From positions 16,551 through 80,550 of the forward strand of contig NZ_QMEA01000014.1 of NCBI RefSeq assembly GCF_012912105.1: a DNA stretch of 64,000 bases, given 5' to 3'. Source of the DNA: Brasilonema sp. UFV-L1 (GTDB lineage: Bacteria > Cyanobacteriota > Cyanobacteriia > Cyanobacteriales > Nostocaceae). The notes under the pieces are model-generated. The model was not told the DNA's origin. It searched no databases and worked only from the letters and a program-made list of their open reading frames with translations. The position numbers and the translations under genes were made by a program. Below are positions 42,929-52,583 of the stretch, piece after piece. The first letter of the stretch is position 1. The number at the start of each line of letters is the position of its first letter.

Positions 42929-44196
42929 ATAGCTTTGCTCCTTGGAAGGTTTTGCACATTGAATTGAGTGAAGACATCCCTGTACTTAGGGTGGAACCAA
43001 AGTATCAAGGTATCTATGCGGTTTTCTGGTGGTGTGGAATTCCCTTAGCTCATGAGGAAATTTCAGCAGTAAATTTGCCAATGTCTGCTACGCAACTCGT
43101 GAATTTAGCTGTGCAAAAGATTACACCAGCAGTGGGCGATCGCCTCTTAAATCACGGTTTCAAAGCACCTTTGGCTGGTATGTCCCAAAACCCTTCGAGG
43201 GATACACCACCTGAGTTTCAATCGCTGATAGCATTAGAGCAACCCCTCCAAAAACTCCAAGAACACAGCTTGCAATCTGTGAGTGCTTCTGTTTCCGTAG
43301 TGGTGTGTACGCGAAATCGACCGGAACAGTTGGTGCGATGCTTGCGATCGCTGCAAAAGTTGTCGCCATCACCACAGCAGATTATAGTCGTTGATAATGC
43401 TCCTTCGGACGACGCTACACGCCAATTGGTTGCACAAATGCCCGGTATCCAGTACGTGTTAGAATCTCGTCCAGGGCTGAGTGTTGCCCGTAATACTGGC
43501 ATTCGCCATAGTACCGGCGACATTATTGCTTTCACGGATGATGATGTAGAAGTTCATCCTGACTGGATTGCACGATTGCAACAAAGCTTTGAAAATCCAA
43601 AGGTGATGGCTGTGACTGGGCTAGTTCTCCCAGGAGAACTAGAAACAGAATCACAAGTTGCTTTTGAAAAAGGCTTTGGAGGATTTAATCGAGGATACCG
43701 TGTTCTAACTTTTGATTCTCAGTTTTTTGAGGAGATGAAGTCGCGAGGTGTTCCTGTTTGGTATATTGGTGCTGGAGCGAATATGGCTTTCCAGCGTCAG
43801 GTGTTTGAGCGAGTCGGGTACTTTGACGAACGGCTGGGCGCAGGTGCTTCAGGATGTAGTGAGGATTCAGAATTCTGGTACAGAATCTTAGCTGAAGGTT
43901 GGTTTTGTCGCTATGAACCAACAGCTGTCGTTTATCACTACCATCGCAGTGACTTAGATAAACTTAAACAACAAATGTATCAGTATATGCGTGGTCATGT
44001 GGCAGCTCTTTTGATTCAGTTTGCTAGATATAATCATTGGGGTAATTTGCATCGTCTGTTTGTTGCTTTACCTAAATACTATACTCGGCGGTTTTTATCC
44101 GGACTTTTCAAGGACTTGACATTGTTCAACAAAATGCTTTTTGTAGAAGTCTTAGGCTGTTTTTCAGGAGTGAAATACTACTTACAGAATAAATAG
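42925..44196 (+). CDS. GT2 glycosyltransferase, paralogue of the preceding gene
   Basis: A 423-residue protein from the ATG at 42925, chosen for the ATGA overlap with the upstream stop and the GGAGG at 42912-42916; an open frame from 42763 is not needed. The N-terminal about 115 residues mirror the accessory domain of the preceding gene (VFWWCGIPLAHEEI). The GT core has SVSVVVCTRNRPEQLVRCLR, IIVVDNAPSDDATR, AFTDDDVEVHPDW and GCSEDSEFWYRIL. The pair looks like an old tandem duplication, probably adding two successive sugars. Confidence 0.9.
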   Translation: MNSFAPWKVLHIELSEDIPVLRVEPKYQGIYAVFWWCGIPLAHEEISAVNLPMSATQLVNLAVQKITPAVGDRLLNHGFKAPLAGMSQNPSRDTPPEFQSLIALEQPLQKLQEHSLQSVSASVSVVVCTRNRPEQLVRCLRSLQKLSPSPQQIIVVDNAPSDDATRQLVAQMPGIQYVLESRPGLSVARNTGIRHSTGDIIAFTDDDVEVHPDWIARLQQSFENPKVMAVTGLVLPGELETESQVAFEKGFGGFNRGYRVLTFDSQFFEEMKSRGVPVWYIGAGANMAFQRQVFERVGYFDERLGAGASGCSEDSEFWYRILAEGWFCRYEPTAVVYHYHRSDLDKLKQQMYQYMRGHVAALLIQFARYNHWGNLHRLFVALPKYYTRRFLSGLFKDLTLFNKMLFVEVLGCFSGVKYYLQNK

Positions 44197-44350
44197 TCTA
44201 CTTATCTTTGACAACCAAAAAAGACATTGGAATCAGAAAAACAGCGTTTTTGGTATTGCAATCAACTTCTCAATAAGAAGCTGAAAAAAGAAAGCTGTTT
44301 TGTCAAAATCCGCATACTTAGACTTTACATTCTTAGCTCAGGGCGTATTT

Positions 44351-45097
44351 ATGCATAAAGCACCATTGACTGATTTTCTGTCTCATAATCCTTTTCCTAA
44401 TCCCTTGACTCAGGGATTCTTTTATCGCGAAAAGATGCGTGCTATCCACCGCATTACTCCTAACAAACCCTTTCAACAAATTTTAGAAGTAGGGGGTGGT
44501 CAAAGCGGTTTAAGTGCCCTGTTATTTCCTGAGGCGAAAATTACCAATATAGATTTAAACCCTGAATACGCGCAAGCTCCATGTAACCAACAAGAAAGGG
44601 TTCGCTTTATTTGTGCTGATGCAACTAATTTACCGTTTGAAAATGAGTCTTTTGATGCTATCACGATGTTCGACCTTTTAGAACATGTACCAGATGATCA
44701 AAAGGCAGTATTAGAGGCTTTGCGAGTCTTGCGTCCCGGTGGTTTTTTGTTAATTAGTACTCCCAATGAAAATTGGCGGTTTCCCTACTATGAATTCATG
44801 AAACCTATTTGCCCTGCTGAGACAGAAGTTATGGCCGAATGGGGTCATGTCCGACGTGGCTACACTCTAGCAGAACTTCAAGCTTTGATAAATTTGCCTT
44901 ACCGGGAATATGCTACATTCATTAACCCCCTAACAGTTTTTTGTCATGATATTGCATTTTCACGCTTATCTCATCGTCAGCGTCAATTATTGTGTACAGT
45001 GGTGAGTCCACTGACATGGCTGAGTTATTATCTCCATAAACCACAAGCAATAGGTACAGAAACCGCGTCGGCTTGGCAAAAGGGAGAGGAAAAGTGA
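44351..45097 (+). CDS. Class I SAM-dependent methyltransferase
   Basis: About 248 residues from ATG 44351 (MHKAPLTDFLSHNPFPNPLT); the frame also opens at a TTG at 44300. Rossmann methyltransferase motifs: ILEVGGGQSGLSALLFPEAK (motif I), DLNPEYAQ, FICADATNLPFENESFDAIT (motif II) and LRPGGFLLISTPNENWRFP (motif post III). The last pieces resemble sugar or aglycone methyltransferases of polysaccharide loci. It overlaps the next methyltransferase by one base (TGATG). Substrate not determinable. Confidence 0.88.
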   Translation: MHKAPLTDFLSHNPFPNPLTQGFFYREKMRAIHRITPNKPFQQILEVGGGQSGLSALLFPEAKITNIDLNPEYAQAPCNQQERVRFICADATNLPFENESFDAITMFDLLEHVPDDQKAVLEALRVLRPGGFLLISTPNENWRFPYYEFMKPICPAETEVMAEWGHVRRGYTLAELQALINLPYREYATFINPLTVFCHDIAFSRLSHRQRQLLCTVVSPLTWLSYYLHKPQAIGTETASAWQKGEEK

Positions 45098-45954
45098 TGA
45101 CTAATCTATTTGAGATCAAAACTAATTTGAGACGAATTTTGCAGAAAGCAAATATATTAAAACAGCCTAGGATTGCGTATGATCCTCAACTCATTCCACC
45201 ACTAGATCTCATGCGTGAGGAAGGGATTGATGTCCTCGAAGAGTGGTTTCGCTGGTCTGAAGAATGGAGTATGCTCCTGCGCGTTTATGGTGGGATAACC
45301 AAGAACAGCAATGTACTTGAGATTGGTTGCGGACTGGGGCGAATCGCTTTTCCTCTACGCTATTTGCTATCTTCTGATGGCTCTTACGATGGCTTTGAAA
45401 TTTGCCACGACAAGGTAATCTTTTTGCAGAAAACCTTTCATAAGGCGTATCCAAACTTCCGTTTTCTTTGGGCAAACATCCACAACACCTATTACAATCC
45501 TAAGGGTGAAGTCAATCCTGTTGACTACCGTTTTCCCTATCCCGACAACTCTTTTGATATTGTTTATGCAGCCTCTGTGTTTACTCATATGCTACCTGAA
45601 ACGACCGCCAATTACTTCCAACAGGCGGCGCGGGTGTTAAAGCCAGATGGACGTTGTTTGTTCAGTTTCTTTGTGCTTGATAATTACCAACCCGGACAAC
45701 CAAGACCTTTAGGATTTGCACGACCCGATTTCAATTTCGACCATCATTATGGCGACAACGGTAATGATTTTGCTATTGTCACACCAGAAAACCCAGAATA
45801 TATGACAGCATACAGCCTAGATCTGATTAAACGCCTTGCAGCACAAGCAGGTTTAGAGTTAGTTCAGGCCCCTTTACCAGGACTGTGGTCAGGAAGTACG
45901 TCTACTTGGATCGGTGCGCAAGACCTTGTGATTCTCAAGGTGTCTTCTTCTTAA
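45097..45954 (+). CDS. Class I SAM-dependent methyltransferase
   Basis: A 285-residue protein from ATG 45097, which overlaps the upstream stop and has GGAGAGG at 45084-45090; the longer frame from 45073 runs through that ribosome site. Motifs: NVLEIGCGLGRIAFPLRYLL, YDGFEICHDKV, FPYPDNSFDIVYAASVFTHM and LKPDGRCLFSFFVLDN. The YDxVxxxSVFTHM pattern is common in methyltransferases acting on sugars. Co-transcribed with the previous methyltransferase; both likely decorate the polysaccharide made by this cluster. A CTTCTTCTTAAGAAGAA stem and a TCCTCTGT/ACAGAGGA hairpin (46018-46045) follow. Confidence 0.88.
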   Translation: MTNLFEIKTNLRRILQKANILKQPRIAYDPQLIPPLDLMREEGIDVLEEWFRWSEEWSMLLRVYGGITKNSNVLEIGCGLGRIAFPLRYLLSSDGSYDGFEICHDKVIFLQKTFHKAYPNFRFLWANIHNTYYNPKGEVNPVDYRFPYPDNSFDIVYAASVFTHMLPETTANYFQQAARVLKPDGRCLFSFFVLDNYQPGQPRPLGFARPDFNFDHHYGDNGNDFAIVTPENPEYMTAYSLDLIKRLAAQAGLELVQAPLPGLWSGSTSTWIGAQDLVILKVSSS

Positions 45955-46177
45955 GAAGAAAATTTCATAAAAGCAACGTAGGTGATAGAGTAGATAGCGA
46001 CAATTTTTTTATCATTTTCCTCTGTAAGTGAATCTTAACAGAGGATTTTGCTCTATCTGTTGTTAGATTATTCCATAATTAACAACTTGAGTTACGACTC
46101 AAACAAAACCAATTCGCGTTTTGTTGCATAGAAGTCACTCGAACCAGAAAACGTTGAATATCAGGGATTTAAGTCAG

Positions 46178-47314
46178 ATGAACTTAATAACAAATACGGT
46201 ACAAAATAATGAGCCACGCTACATGGTTCAGTTAGATAGTTTGCGAGCATTGGCTGTGTTTGGCGTATTGGTTCACCACTTTCTTCCACCAGAGCTTTTT
46301 CTCAATTCAAAATTACATTGGGGTCCTTTAGGAGTCAGATTTTTCTTTGTACTAAGTGGTTTTTTAATTACTGGCATTTTATTGCGATGCAGAGATTTGG
46401 TGGATTTCGCTCAACAAGATGCCTGGTTTACAATCAGAAGATTTTATGTTCGTCGATTTTTACGCCTTATACCTGTCTATTATTTAACCATATTTGTGAC
46501 GACAATCATTGCTTTCCAATCTCTAAGCAAATTCTCGTTGTTGTGGCATTTAACTTATACATCCAATATTTATTATTCTTGGAGAAATTGGGATGAATTA
46601 ACATCACATTTTTGGAGTTTGTCTGTAGAAGAACAGTTTTATTTCATTTGGCCACTCTTCATAATTTTTATTCCTAAAAAACGTCTGTTGACAGTTATTT
46701 TTATAACTATCTTTTTAGGACCATTATTTCGATTCATCATGACTGAAGCTGGGTTAAACAATGGAGTTAGGGAATATATTTTTACGATTTCTTGCTTTGA
46801 TTCGCTTGGGATGGGTGCATTACTAGCTTTTTGTAATTACAATCAAGACAAACTTAAACGAGCTAAAAAATATTTATGTAATTTTTGTTTTTGGATTGGT
46901 ATCCCTTTGTTTGTTATTTCTCACTTTATACACATCCCCAATTTAGATAATTCAATAATCATTGTCTGGGGAAGTACAGCAGCGTCTATGTTTTTTGTAT
47001 GGTTGATAGAGCGTGCTGCACGAGGTTTTAGTGGTTGGATAGGAGTGATTCTAGAATTACCAGCTCTGGTATATCTTGGTAAGATAAGTTACGGAATTTA
47101 TGTTTACCATATTTTAGTAGGTTATACTCTTAGTAAGATATTGACTTATTTTGGCTTACCCGCTCTTGGTTTGGGATGGAAGAAGTTTTTCTTAAGTACT
47201 GTAGCTACTCTAATTGTGGCATCTTTATCATGGCAGTTTTTTGAAAAGCCTATAAATGCTCTCAAACGCAATTTTGGATATAAAAAAGAGGCATTGATCA
47301 CAACTCAACAATAA
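46178..47314 (+). CDS. Acyltransferase family 3 membrane protein (OafA/YrhL-like)
   Basis: About 378 residues from ATG 46178; the frame also opens at a TTG at 46121. Ten or so hydrophobic segments carry family landmarks: QLDSLRALAVFGVLVHHFLP (catalytic His region), GVRFFFVLSGFLITGIL, RRFLRLIPVYYLT, SHFWSLSVEEQFYFIWPL and GKISYGIYVYHILV. These enzymes transfer acetyl or other acyl groups to sugars of surface polysaccharides during export. Cluster context supports O-acylation of the exported glycan. Confidence 0.92.
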   Translation: MNLITNTVQNNEPRYMVQLDSLRALAVFGVLVHHFLPPELFLNSKLHWGPLGVRFFFVLSGFLITGILLRCRDLVDFAQQDAWFTIRRFYVRRFLRLIPVYYLTIFVTTIIAFQSLSKFSLLWHLTYTSNIYYSWRNWDELTSHFWSLSVEEQFYFIWPLFIIFIPKKRLLTVIFITIFLGPLFRFIMTEAGLNNGVREYIFTISCFDSLGMGALLAFCNYNQDKLKRAKKYLCNFCFWIGIPLFVISHFIHIPNLDNSIIIVWGSTAASMFFVWLIERAARGFSGWIGVILELPALVYLGKISYGIYVYHILVGYTLSKILTYFGLPALGLGWKKFFLSTVATLIVASLSWQFFEKPINALKRNFGYKKEALITTQQ

Positions 47315-47427
47315 ACAACGCATCACAACCAAGGAGTGTTCGTGTATGTCCACAGAGTTAATCTGTCTCCTGAAATTGAAGATTTGAGCTAAAGTCAGCG
47401 AAGCCATCGCCCTATACTGAGTCAGTT

Positions 47428-49377
47428 ATGAGAGATGTGCAAAAGTTTAGATATCAAACACCTCGCGCTCAACCAGTTTCGCATTGCATTGCATCTAAAA
47501 TAGAACTTACGCAGAAACCGGGTTTCTTTACGAAAAATCGTCATTTTACGTCTCTGTCCAGAAACCCGGTTTCTTTCGTGTCTGTGCGTAAGTCCTGTAA
47601 AATATACTGGTTGCTGCGCTGTTTACTACTGATTGTACTCTGTTGCTTTCTGGTACCCAAACCATCCCTTGCTAACAGTTTCACATCATTACAACAGCAG
47701 TCACTTGTAACCCAAGAAATTCGCTATCAAATGGCTGAGGCTGCACAGGTTTTTCTAGTTTGGGGAGTCAACGGTTGGAAGATTGTTCCCGAAGAACAGC
47801 AGCCACCAGGAACAGTATTGAAAGATGGGGTCATGTACACACCGATGACTCGACTGAACGATGTCTTTTTTACAAAAGTAAAGGTTCGCCCCAAGACAAC
47901 AATTGATTATGTTTTCCAAGTCACACAAAAACGTAGTCGTCAGTTACCAGCAGGAACTACTCTTGATAATAAATTTCAAATAAATCATCCCCACAGAAGC
48001 ACTGTCGAGGTTTGGGATGCAATTGGTCGTCAGAGATACAGCTATCATAGCGTTGTCGTGCAAAGTGGTGTTGTCGAAGTCAAAGCGCTTGTACAAGGTG
48101 AGATTTCTCCGAATCCTCTTGACATTGGATTGCAATGGCGCAATCTTTTACTACTGCTTGGATTTTGTGCAGTTTTTGGCATTATTACAAAACGCATACG
48201 TTTTAGCCAACTAGCTTTGACACTAAACCTGCTCAGAAATGAGACATCAAAATTAGTGATGTTTGCGCTGGTAAATCGGCTTTTTTTACTATTTATTGGT
48301 TACTTGTTCTATGTGTCATATTCAAATGCAAATGCAGAATATGTTGCTTTTAATATGGATAGTCTTAAGCAATTAGGACAAGTGATCAAGTCTTTTGAAT
48401 ATGGAGATGTTGGAGACTACATAAATATTGCTCAAAATGGCTATGAAGCCAGACCTTTTTCTGTGGACAGACAAGCAAATTGGGCTTTTTATCCTTTTTA
48501 TCCTATAGCTTTAAAAATATCCAGCTTCTTCATTTCAAATATACTGGTTTGCGGTATCGTTATCAGCAATATTTTCTTTCTCTTTTCTGTTGTTTACCTA
48601 TACAAGCTGATCTCGCTGGATTACAACAAAAATATAGCGATTCTAACCTCAACTTTAATGATCATTTTTCCCACCTCATATTTTTTATCACGACCAGGAC
48701 CAGAAGCTCTTTTTATATTATTAGTCACTTCTTCACTCTATTATGCTAGAAAAAAACAATGGCTGCTTTCAGGAATTTTGAGCGCTTTATCAGTCTTAAC
48801 AAGGCTACAAGGAATATTTCTATTTTTGCCGTTAATTTATCTGTACTACCAACAGTATAGAAATTCCAAAGAACATAATTGGGGTATTTTATCTGTATTG
48901 TTAATGCCTGTTTCACTATTAGCTTTCATGCTTCATCTTTATTTTTTAACTGGTAATTTTTTTGCAAGCTTTGCTATACAGAAAGCATGGAACCAGGACT
49001 TATCATATCCTTTTCGTCCAATTTTAGATTATCTACTTAATCATAGCCTTATTTCCTATTACGGCTGGGATTTAACTTTAATAAGTATTATATTTATGTT
49101 ACTTGCAGTTATCCTAACTATTCTGATGCTCAAAAATAAACTGATTACTTGGGATTACAAAATTTATACTTTTTTGAGCATGTTGTTAATTGTTTCAAGG
49201 AATACGAGCCAAGCATCTCTTAGATTTATGCTTCCTGTTTTTCCTTTATATCTCATGTTATCGTTGTTAATTCAAAACAAAAAGTTTGCGTATAATTATA
49301 TATTTTTTATATTTATATCTTTACAAGTCTTTTATTTTCTTTCCTTCATTTATCATTACAACTGGGCTGCAACCTAA
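47428..49377 (+). CDS. PIG-V-like multi-pass glycosyltransferase with MITE-derived N-terminus
   Basis: The open frame gives 649 residues. Residues from about 55 hold a signal-peptide-like stretch (WLLRCLLLIVLCCFLVPKPSLANS), a soluble domain (about 80-225) and then about nine membrane helices. The luminal DYINIAQNGYE and NWAFYPFYP pieces match PIG-V/GT-C mannosyltransferases that use polyprenyl-phosphate sugars. An 89-bp MITE-like repeat (47505-47593) is read in frame ahead of the signal peptide. The true start may be a GTG at 47578 or 47584 inside that repeat, giving a short clean signal peptide, rather than the ATG at 47428. It closes the polysaccharide cluster. Confidence 0.8.
   Translation: MRDVQKFRYQTPRAQPVSHCIASKIELTQKPGFFTKNRHFTSLSRNPVSFVSVRKSCKIYWLLRCLLLIVLCCFLVPKPSLANSFTSLQQQSLVTQEIRYQMAEAAQVFLVWGVNGWKIVPEEQQPPGTVLKDGVMYTPMTRLNDVFFTKVKVRPKTTIDYVFQVTQKRSRQLPAGTTLDNKFQINHPHRSTVEVWDAIGRQRYSYHSVVVQSGVVEVKALVQGEISPNPLDIGLQWRNLLLLLGFCAVFGIITKRIRFSQLALTLNLLRNETSKLVMFALVNRLFLLFIGYLFYVSYSNANAEYVAFNMDSLKQLGQVIKSFEYGDVGDYINIAQNGYEARPFSVDRQANWAFYPFYPIALKISSFFISNILVCGIVISNIFFLFSVVYLYKLISLDYNKNIAILTSTLMIIFPTSYFLSRPGPEALFILLVTSSLYYARKKQWLLSGILSALSVLTRLQGIFLFLPLIYLYYQQYRNSKEHNWGILSVLLMPVSLLAFMLHLYFLTGNFFASFAIQKAWNQDLSYPFRPILDYLLNHSLISYYGWDLTLISIIFMLLAVILTILMLKNKLITWDYKIYTFLSMLLIVSRNTSQASLRFMLPVFPLYLMLSLLIQNKKFAYNYIFFIFISLQVFYFLSFIYHYNWAAT
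47505..47593. mobile_element. 89-bp MITE-like repeat with ACTTACGCA ends
   Basis: ACTTACGCA (47505-47513) and TGCGTAAGT (47585-47593) bound the element; inside, GAAACCGGGTTTCTTT and AGAAACCCGGTTTCTTT repeat the same motif in both strands. It is a dispersed cyanobacterial repeat type by appearance; a partial end occurs at 27771. Here it is read through by the glycosyltransferase frame. Confidence 0.75.
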
Positions 49378-49745
49378 CCTATAGCAATCCTAAATCATAA
49401 GCCTCTCCTGTTGGGTAATCAGGCACTGCAGTTTTTCAGTACGAGCGATGAAACGGCGCTTTGCTTAAAGTGAAAAATAAGATCCCTGAATCTTGCACCT
49501 GGTCAAAAAATGTTAAAGTCATTACATATTATTTGACTCCGTTTTCGTCCGCCTAGGACTATAAGTCCTAGGCTAATAGCCGAAGTCCATTAAAATGGAC
49601 TGGCTCTGGAAGCTATTACTGAGTATATTGAAATACTCTTTTGTGCCGGTATTAGTGGTTGACTCGTACTAAATTTAATCTTTTAGTATTTACACTTATT
49701 CTAAAATAATAATTAGAAATATTAAGAAATATATCATAAAGAGCA
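49378..49745. other. Gene-free region with paired hairpins before crtD
   Basis: About 370 bases without a gene. CCTAGGACT-ATA-AGTCCTAGG (49552-49572) and AGCC-GA-AGTCCATT-AA-AATGGACT-GGCT (49578-49605) are two adjacent near-perfect stem-loops. They may end transcription of the polysaccharide cluster or be a transposon-end relic. The remaining AT-rich part likely contains the crtD promoter. Confidence 0.55.
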
Positions 49746-51260
49746 ATGCCAGATAATCGTGTTGGCAAGAGTAAATCTCGCGTTATAGTTATCGGTGCCG
49801 GAATTGGCGGACTGACTGCTGGTGCATTATTAGCGCATAGAGGTTACAGTGTCTTGATTTTGGATCAAGCCCTCGTACCAGGAGGCTGTGCTTCTACATT
49901 TCAACGTAAAGGATTTACCTTTGATGTGGGAGCTACTCAAGTCGCAGGGTTGGAACCAGGGGGAATCCACCATCGTATTTTCACAGAATTAGAAATTGAT
50001 TTGCCGAAAGCAACGCCTTGTGATCCAGCTTGTGCAGTGTATCTACCAGGTGAGGACACACCAATCAACGTTTGGCGAGATCCAGAAAAATGGAAAGAGG
50101 AACGACAACAACAGTTTCCCGGTAGCGAACCTTTTTGGGAGTTGATGGCGGCTTTGTTTAAAGCGAGTTGGGAATTTCAAGGACGCGATCCAGTGCTACC
50201 GCCACGTAACGTGTGGGATTTACTCCAGCTGACTCAAGCGGTGCGTCCTAGTACATTCATCACTGTACCCTACACTTTGTTTACGGTTGGAGATGCATTG
50301 CGTGCCTACAAGCTAGGAAACAACGATCGCTTAAAAACATTTTTGGATTTACAACTCAAGCTCTACTCTCAGGTAGATGCCGAAGAGACGGCTTTACTTT
50401 ATGCAGCAACAGCGTTGAGCGTATCGCAGTTACCGCAGGGATTGTATCATCTCCAAGGTAGTATGCAAGTTCTGAGCGATCGCCTCTTAGAAGCCCTAGA
50501 AAAAAAAGGTGGTAAGTTACTCATGCGCCACACAGTTGAACATGTCAAAGTCAAAAACGGCAAAGTCAGTGCTGTGGTTGTTCGTAACCAGAAAACTGGT
50601 GAAGTCTGGACAGAACCAGCTGACCACGTTGTTGCTAATGTCACTGCGCAGAATTTAGTACAGTTATTAGGCAAGAAGGCTCCGAATGGTTATAAGCGGC
50701 GAGTCGAAAAACTACCACCCGCTTCAGGTGCTTTCGTTGTGTATCTGGGCGTAGACGAAAGCGCAATTCCTTTTGGATGTCCGCCTCATCTCCAATTTAT
50801 ATATGATCCTAAAGGTCCAATTGGCGAGAATAATTCCCTGTTTGTTTCTGTAAGTCATCCAGGAGATGGGCGCGCCCCAGAAGGAAAAGCAACAATTATT
50901 GCTTCTTCGTTTGTGGATACGAAACAGTGGTGGTTGACTGAGGATTATGAGGGGTTAAAGCAGCAGTATACACAAGATGCTATCTCCCGTCTGGCAAAGT
51001 TCTTTTATCTGAAGCCAGAAACTATTGTTCATATAGAAGCAGCGACTCCTCGCACTTTTGCACGGTACACAGCACGAGATCAGGGTATTGTTGGTGGTAT
51101 TGGTCAAAGGATATCAACTTTTGGTCCCTTTGGTTTTGCCAATCGTACACCTATCAACAATTTATGGCTCGTTGGTGACTCTACCCACCCAGGCGAAGGA
51201 ACTGCTGGCGTGAGTTATTCGGCGCTGACAGCAGTTAAGCAGATTTTGGCTCAAAAGTAG
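49746..51260 (+). CDS. crtD: Carotenoid desaturase/isomerase family oxidoreductase (CrtD-like)
   Basis: A 504-residue FAD-dependent enzyme of the phytoene-desaturase superfamily. The N-terminal dinucleotide fold is VIVIGAGIGGLTAGALLAHR followed by VPGGCASTFQRKGFTFDVGA, and the C-terminus has LWLVGDSTHPGEGTAGVSYS. The sequence fits the cyanobacterial C-3',4' desaturase CrtD used in myxol glycoside synthesis; the related CrtO and CrtH families are alternatives. Membrane-associated, no signal peptide. No partner carotenoid gene is adjacent. Confidence 0.8.
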   Translation: MPDNRVGKSKSRVIVIGAGIGGLTAGALLAHRGYSVLILDQALVPGGCASTFQRKGFTFDVGATQVAGLEPGGIHHRIFTELEIDLPKATPCDPACAVYLPGEDTPINVWRDPEKWKEERQQQFPGSEPFWELMAALFKASWEFQGRDPVLPPRNVWDLLQLTQAVRPSTFITVPYTLFTVGDALRAYKLGNNDRLKTFLDLQLKLYSQVDAEETALLYAATALSVSQLPQGLYHLQGSMQVLSDRLLEALEKKGGKLLMRHTVEHVKVKNGKVSAVVVRNQKTGEVWTEPADHVVANVTAQNLVQLLGKKAPNGYKRRVEKLPPASGAFVVYLGVDESAIPFGCPPHLQFIYDPKGPIGENNSLFVSVSHPGDGRAPEGKATIIASSFVDTKQWWLTEDYEGLKQQYTQDAISRLAKFFYLKPETIVHIEAATPRTFARYTARDQGIVGGIGQRISTFGPFGFANRTPINNLWLVGDSTHPGEGTAGVSYSALTAVKQILAQK

Positions 51261-51272
51261 TAATAGGTAATA

Positions 51273-51286
51273 ATAAGTAAGTCGGC
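51273..51286. repeat. Solo end of the 14-bp-TIR MITE family
   Basis: ATAAGTAAGTCGGC, identical to the left end of the element at 31659-31819, followed by similar CAC/ACG and AAAACCAATTC sequence. No inverted partner is found within the next few hundred bases, so this is a solo or decayed end just after crtD. Confidence 0.55.
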
Positions 51287-51396
51287 ACGATAAAACCAAT
51301 TCTTCCGAAAGTGATAAAAGAGGGTTAATTCAAAAAAAGTGACTCAAATGCTAGTAAAATTAAAACGAATTGTTAAGTAACAATTAAATTTTATAA

Positions 51397-52583
51397 ATGA
51401 GTCATCAGGAAAATGCATCTGCAAGAGTAAATGTCAAAATAAATGCTGATAGCTTAAGTAACAACCGTTTACTGCAACAGTTAAAGAGTACATTAGCATT
51501 AGGAGCGATCGCCTCATTATCTATTGGTCTAATTGCCATTTCTTTCGCTGCCAATTTCATCAAGTTAAGCGAATACGAACTGAGCCCAAATAGCACTATA
51601 TTTAATCGCCTCTGGATTGCTAGCGTTGTCTTGAGTTTGTGGCAGGGACTCATGACAATTCGTGACCAACTATCTCAGTACAAATTCAGACAACCAAAGT
51701 CTTACACACCTTAAGATGTGGGACTATTACTGGGATTTGGGGCTTTTTTTGCGTTCTCCCAACTCTTATGGGCATGGTCGCTGACAGAAACCAGTGTTGC
51801 CATCTCTACTGTCCTGCATAATCTCACCCCGGTGTTTACTAGTCTAGGGGCATGGTTGTTATTCGGTCGGCATTATGACCGTAAATTCGGTGTTGGGATG
51901 GTTATTGCCATAGCAGGAGTGACTGCTATTGGACTAGAGGACTTGCAAATTGCTAGTGGCAAAAACATAGGAGATGTAGCTGCCGTGCTTTCTGCTGTTC
52001 TTGTTGCTATGTGCGTGCTAGTCGCCGAACAACTACGAACCAAATTGACGGCTACAACGATTTTATTGTGGGGTTCTGGTGTCGCAGCCCTCATTACTTT
52101 CCCTGTCCTCCTATTCACCCACGATCAATTTTTCCCCTCATCCTGGAAGGGTTGGGCAAACCCTCGACAAAAATGGACAACCCTTGTATTTTTGCGGCTT
52201 CCCGTCAACTAGTTTTACCCAAGTTCTGGGCGTCGTAGCCGCAAAAATACACCCAGATCTTGAGTTTTACGAGTAGACATTGTGGAGGGTTGTCCATTTT
52301 TGTCTATGGAAAATGAAGCGGGTGGCTATCTGTCATTGGTTTAGCTCTTATCTGCCAAGTTTTAGGTCAGGGACTGATTGTCCATAGCCTCAGTCGATTG
52401 TCTTCAGGCTTTGTTGCTACCGCCTTTCTACTTGATCCAGTCCTGAGCTCAATCGAAGCCTGGGCTATCTTCTCTGAACAACTAAGTCTCTCAAACTGGT
52501 TAGCATTTATCACTGTGTTGATGGGCATTTACCTAGCTGTATCAAGCCAATCTATTGTGAAGCTAAGAAACGAAGAATTCTAA
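51397..52583 (+). pseudogene. Broken EamA/DMT-family transporter
   Basis: Three collinear pieces encode one ten-helix EamA permease. The first (51397-51711) has MSHQENASARVNVKINADSL, then ALGAIASLSIGLIAISF. It stops at TAA (51712-51714), after which the same frame continues VGLLLGFGAFFAFSQLLWAW through SSWKGWANP. The 139-bp MITE-like element at 52166-52304 then interrupts it. After it, another frame reads LALICQVLGQGLIVHSLSRL to the stop at 52583 (GIYLAVSSQSIV). EamA proteins are drug/metabolite exporters. A nonsense codon plus an insertion make a functional product unlikely. Confidence 0.88.
52166..52304. mobile_element. 139-bp MITE-like element inside the EamA pseudogene
   Basis: Perfect 19-bp inverted ends GACAAAAATGGACAACCCT (52166-52184) and its complement (52286-52304) bound the element. 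A second inner palindrome pairs GTATTTTTGCGGC (52186-52198) with GCCGCAAAAATAC (52238-52250). It has no coding capacity. It interrupts the transporter frame. Target-site duplication is not evident by eye. Confidence 0.85.
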
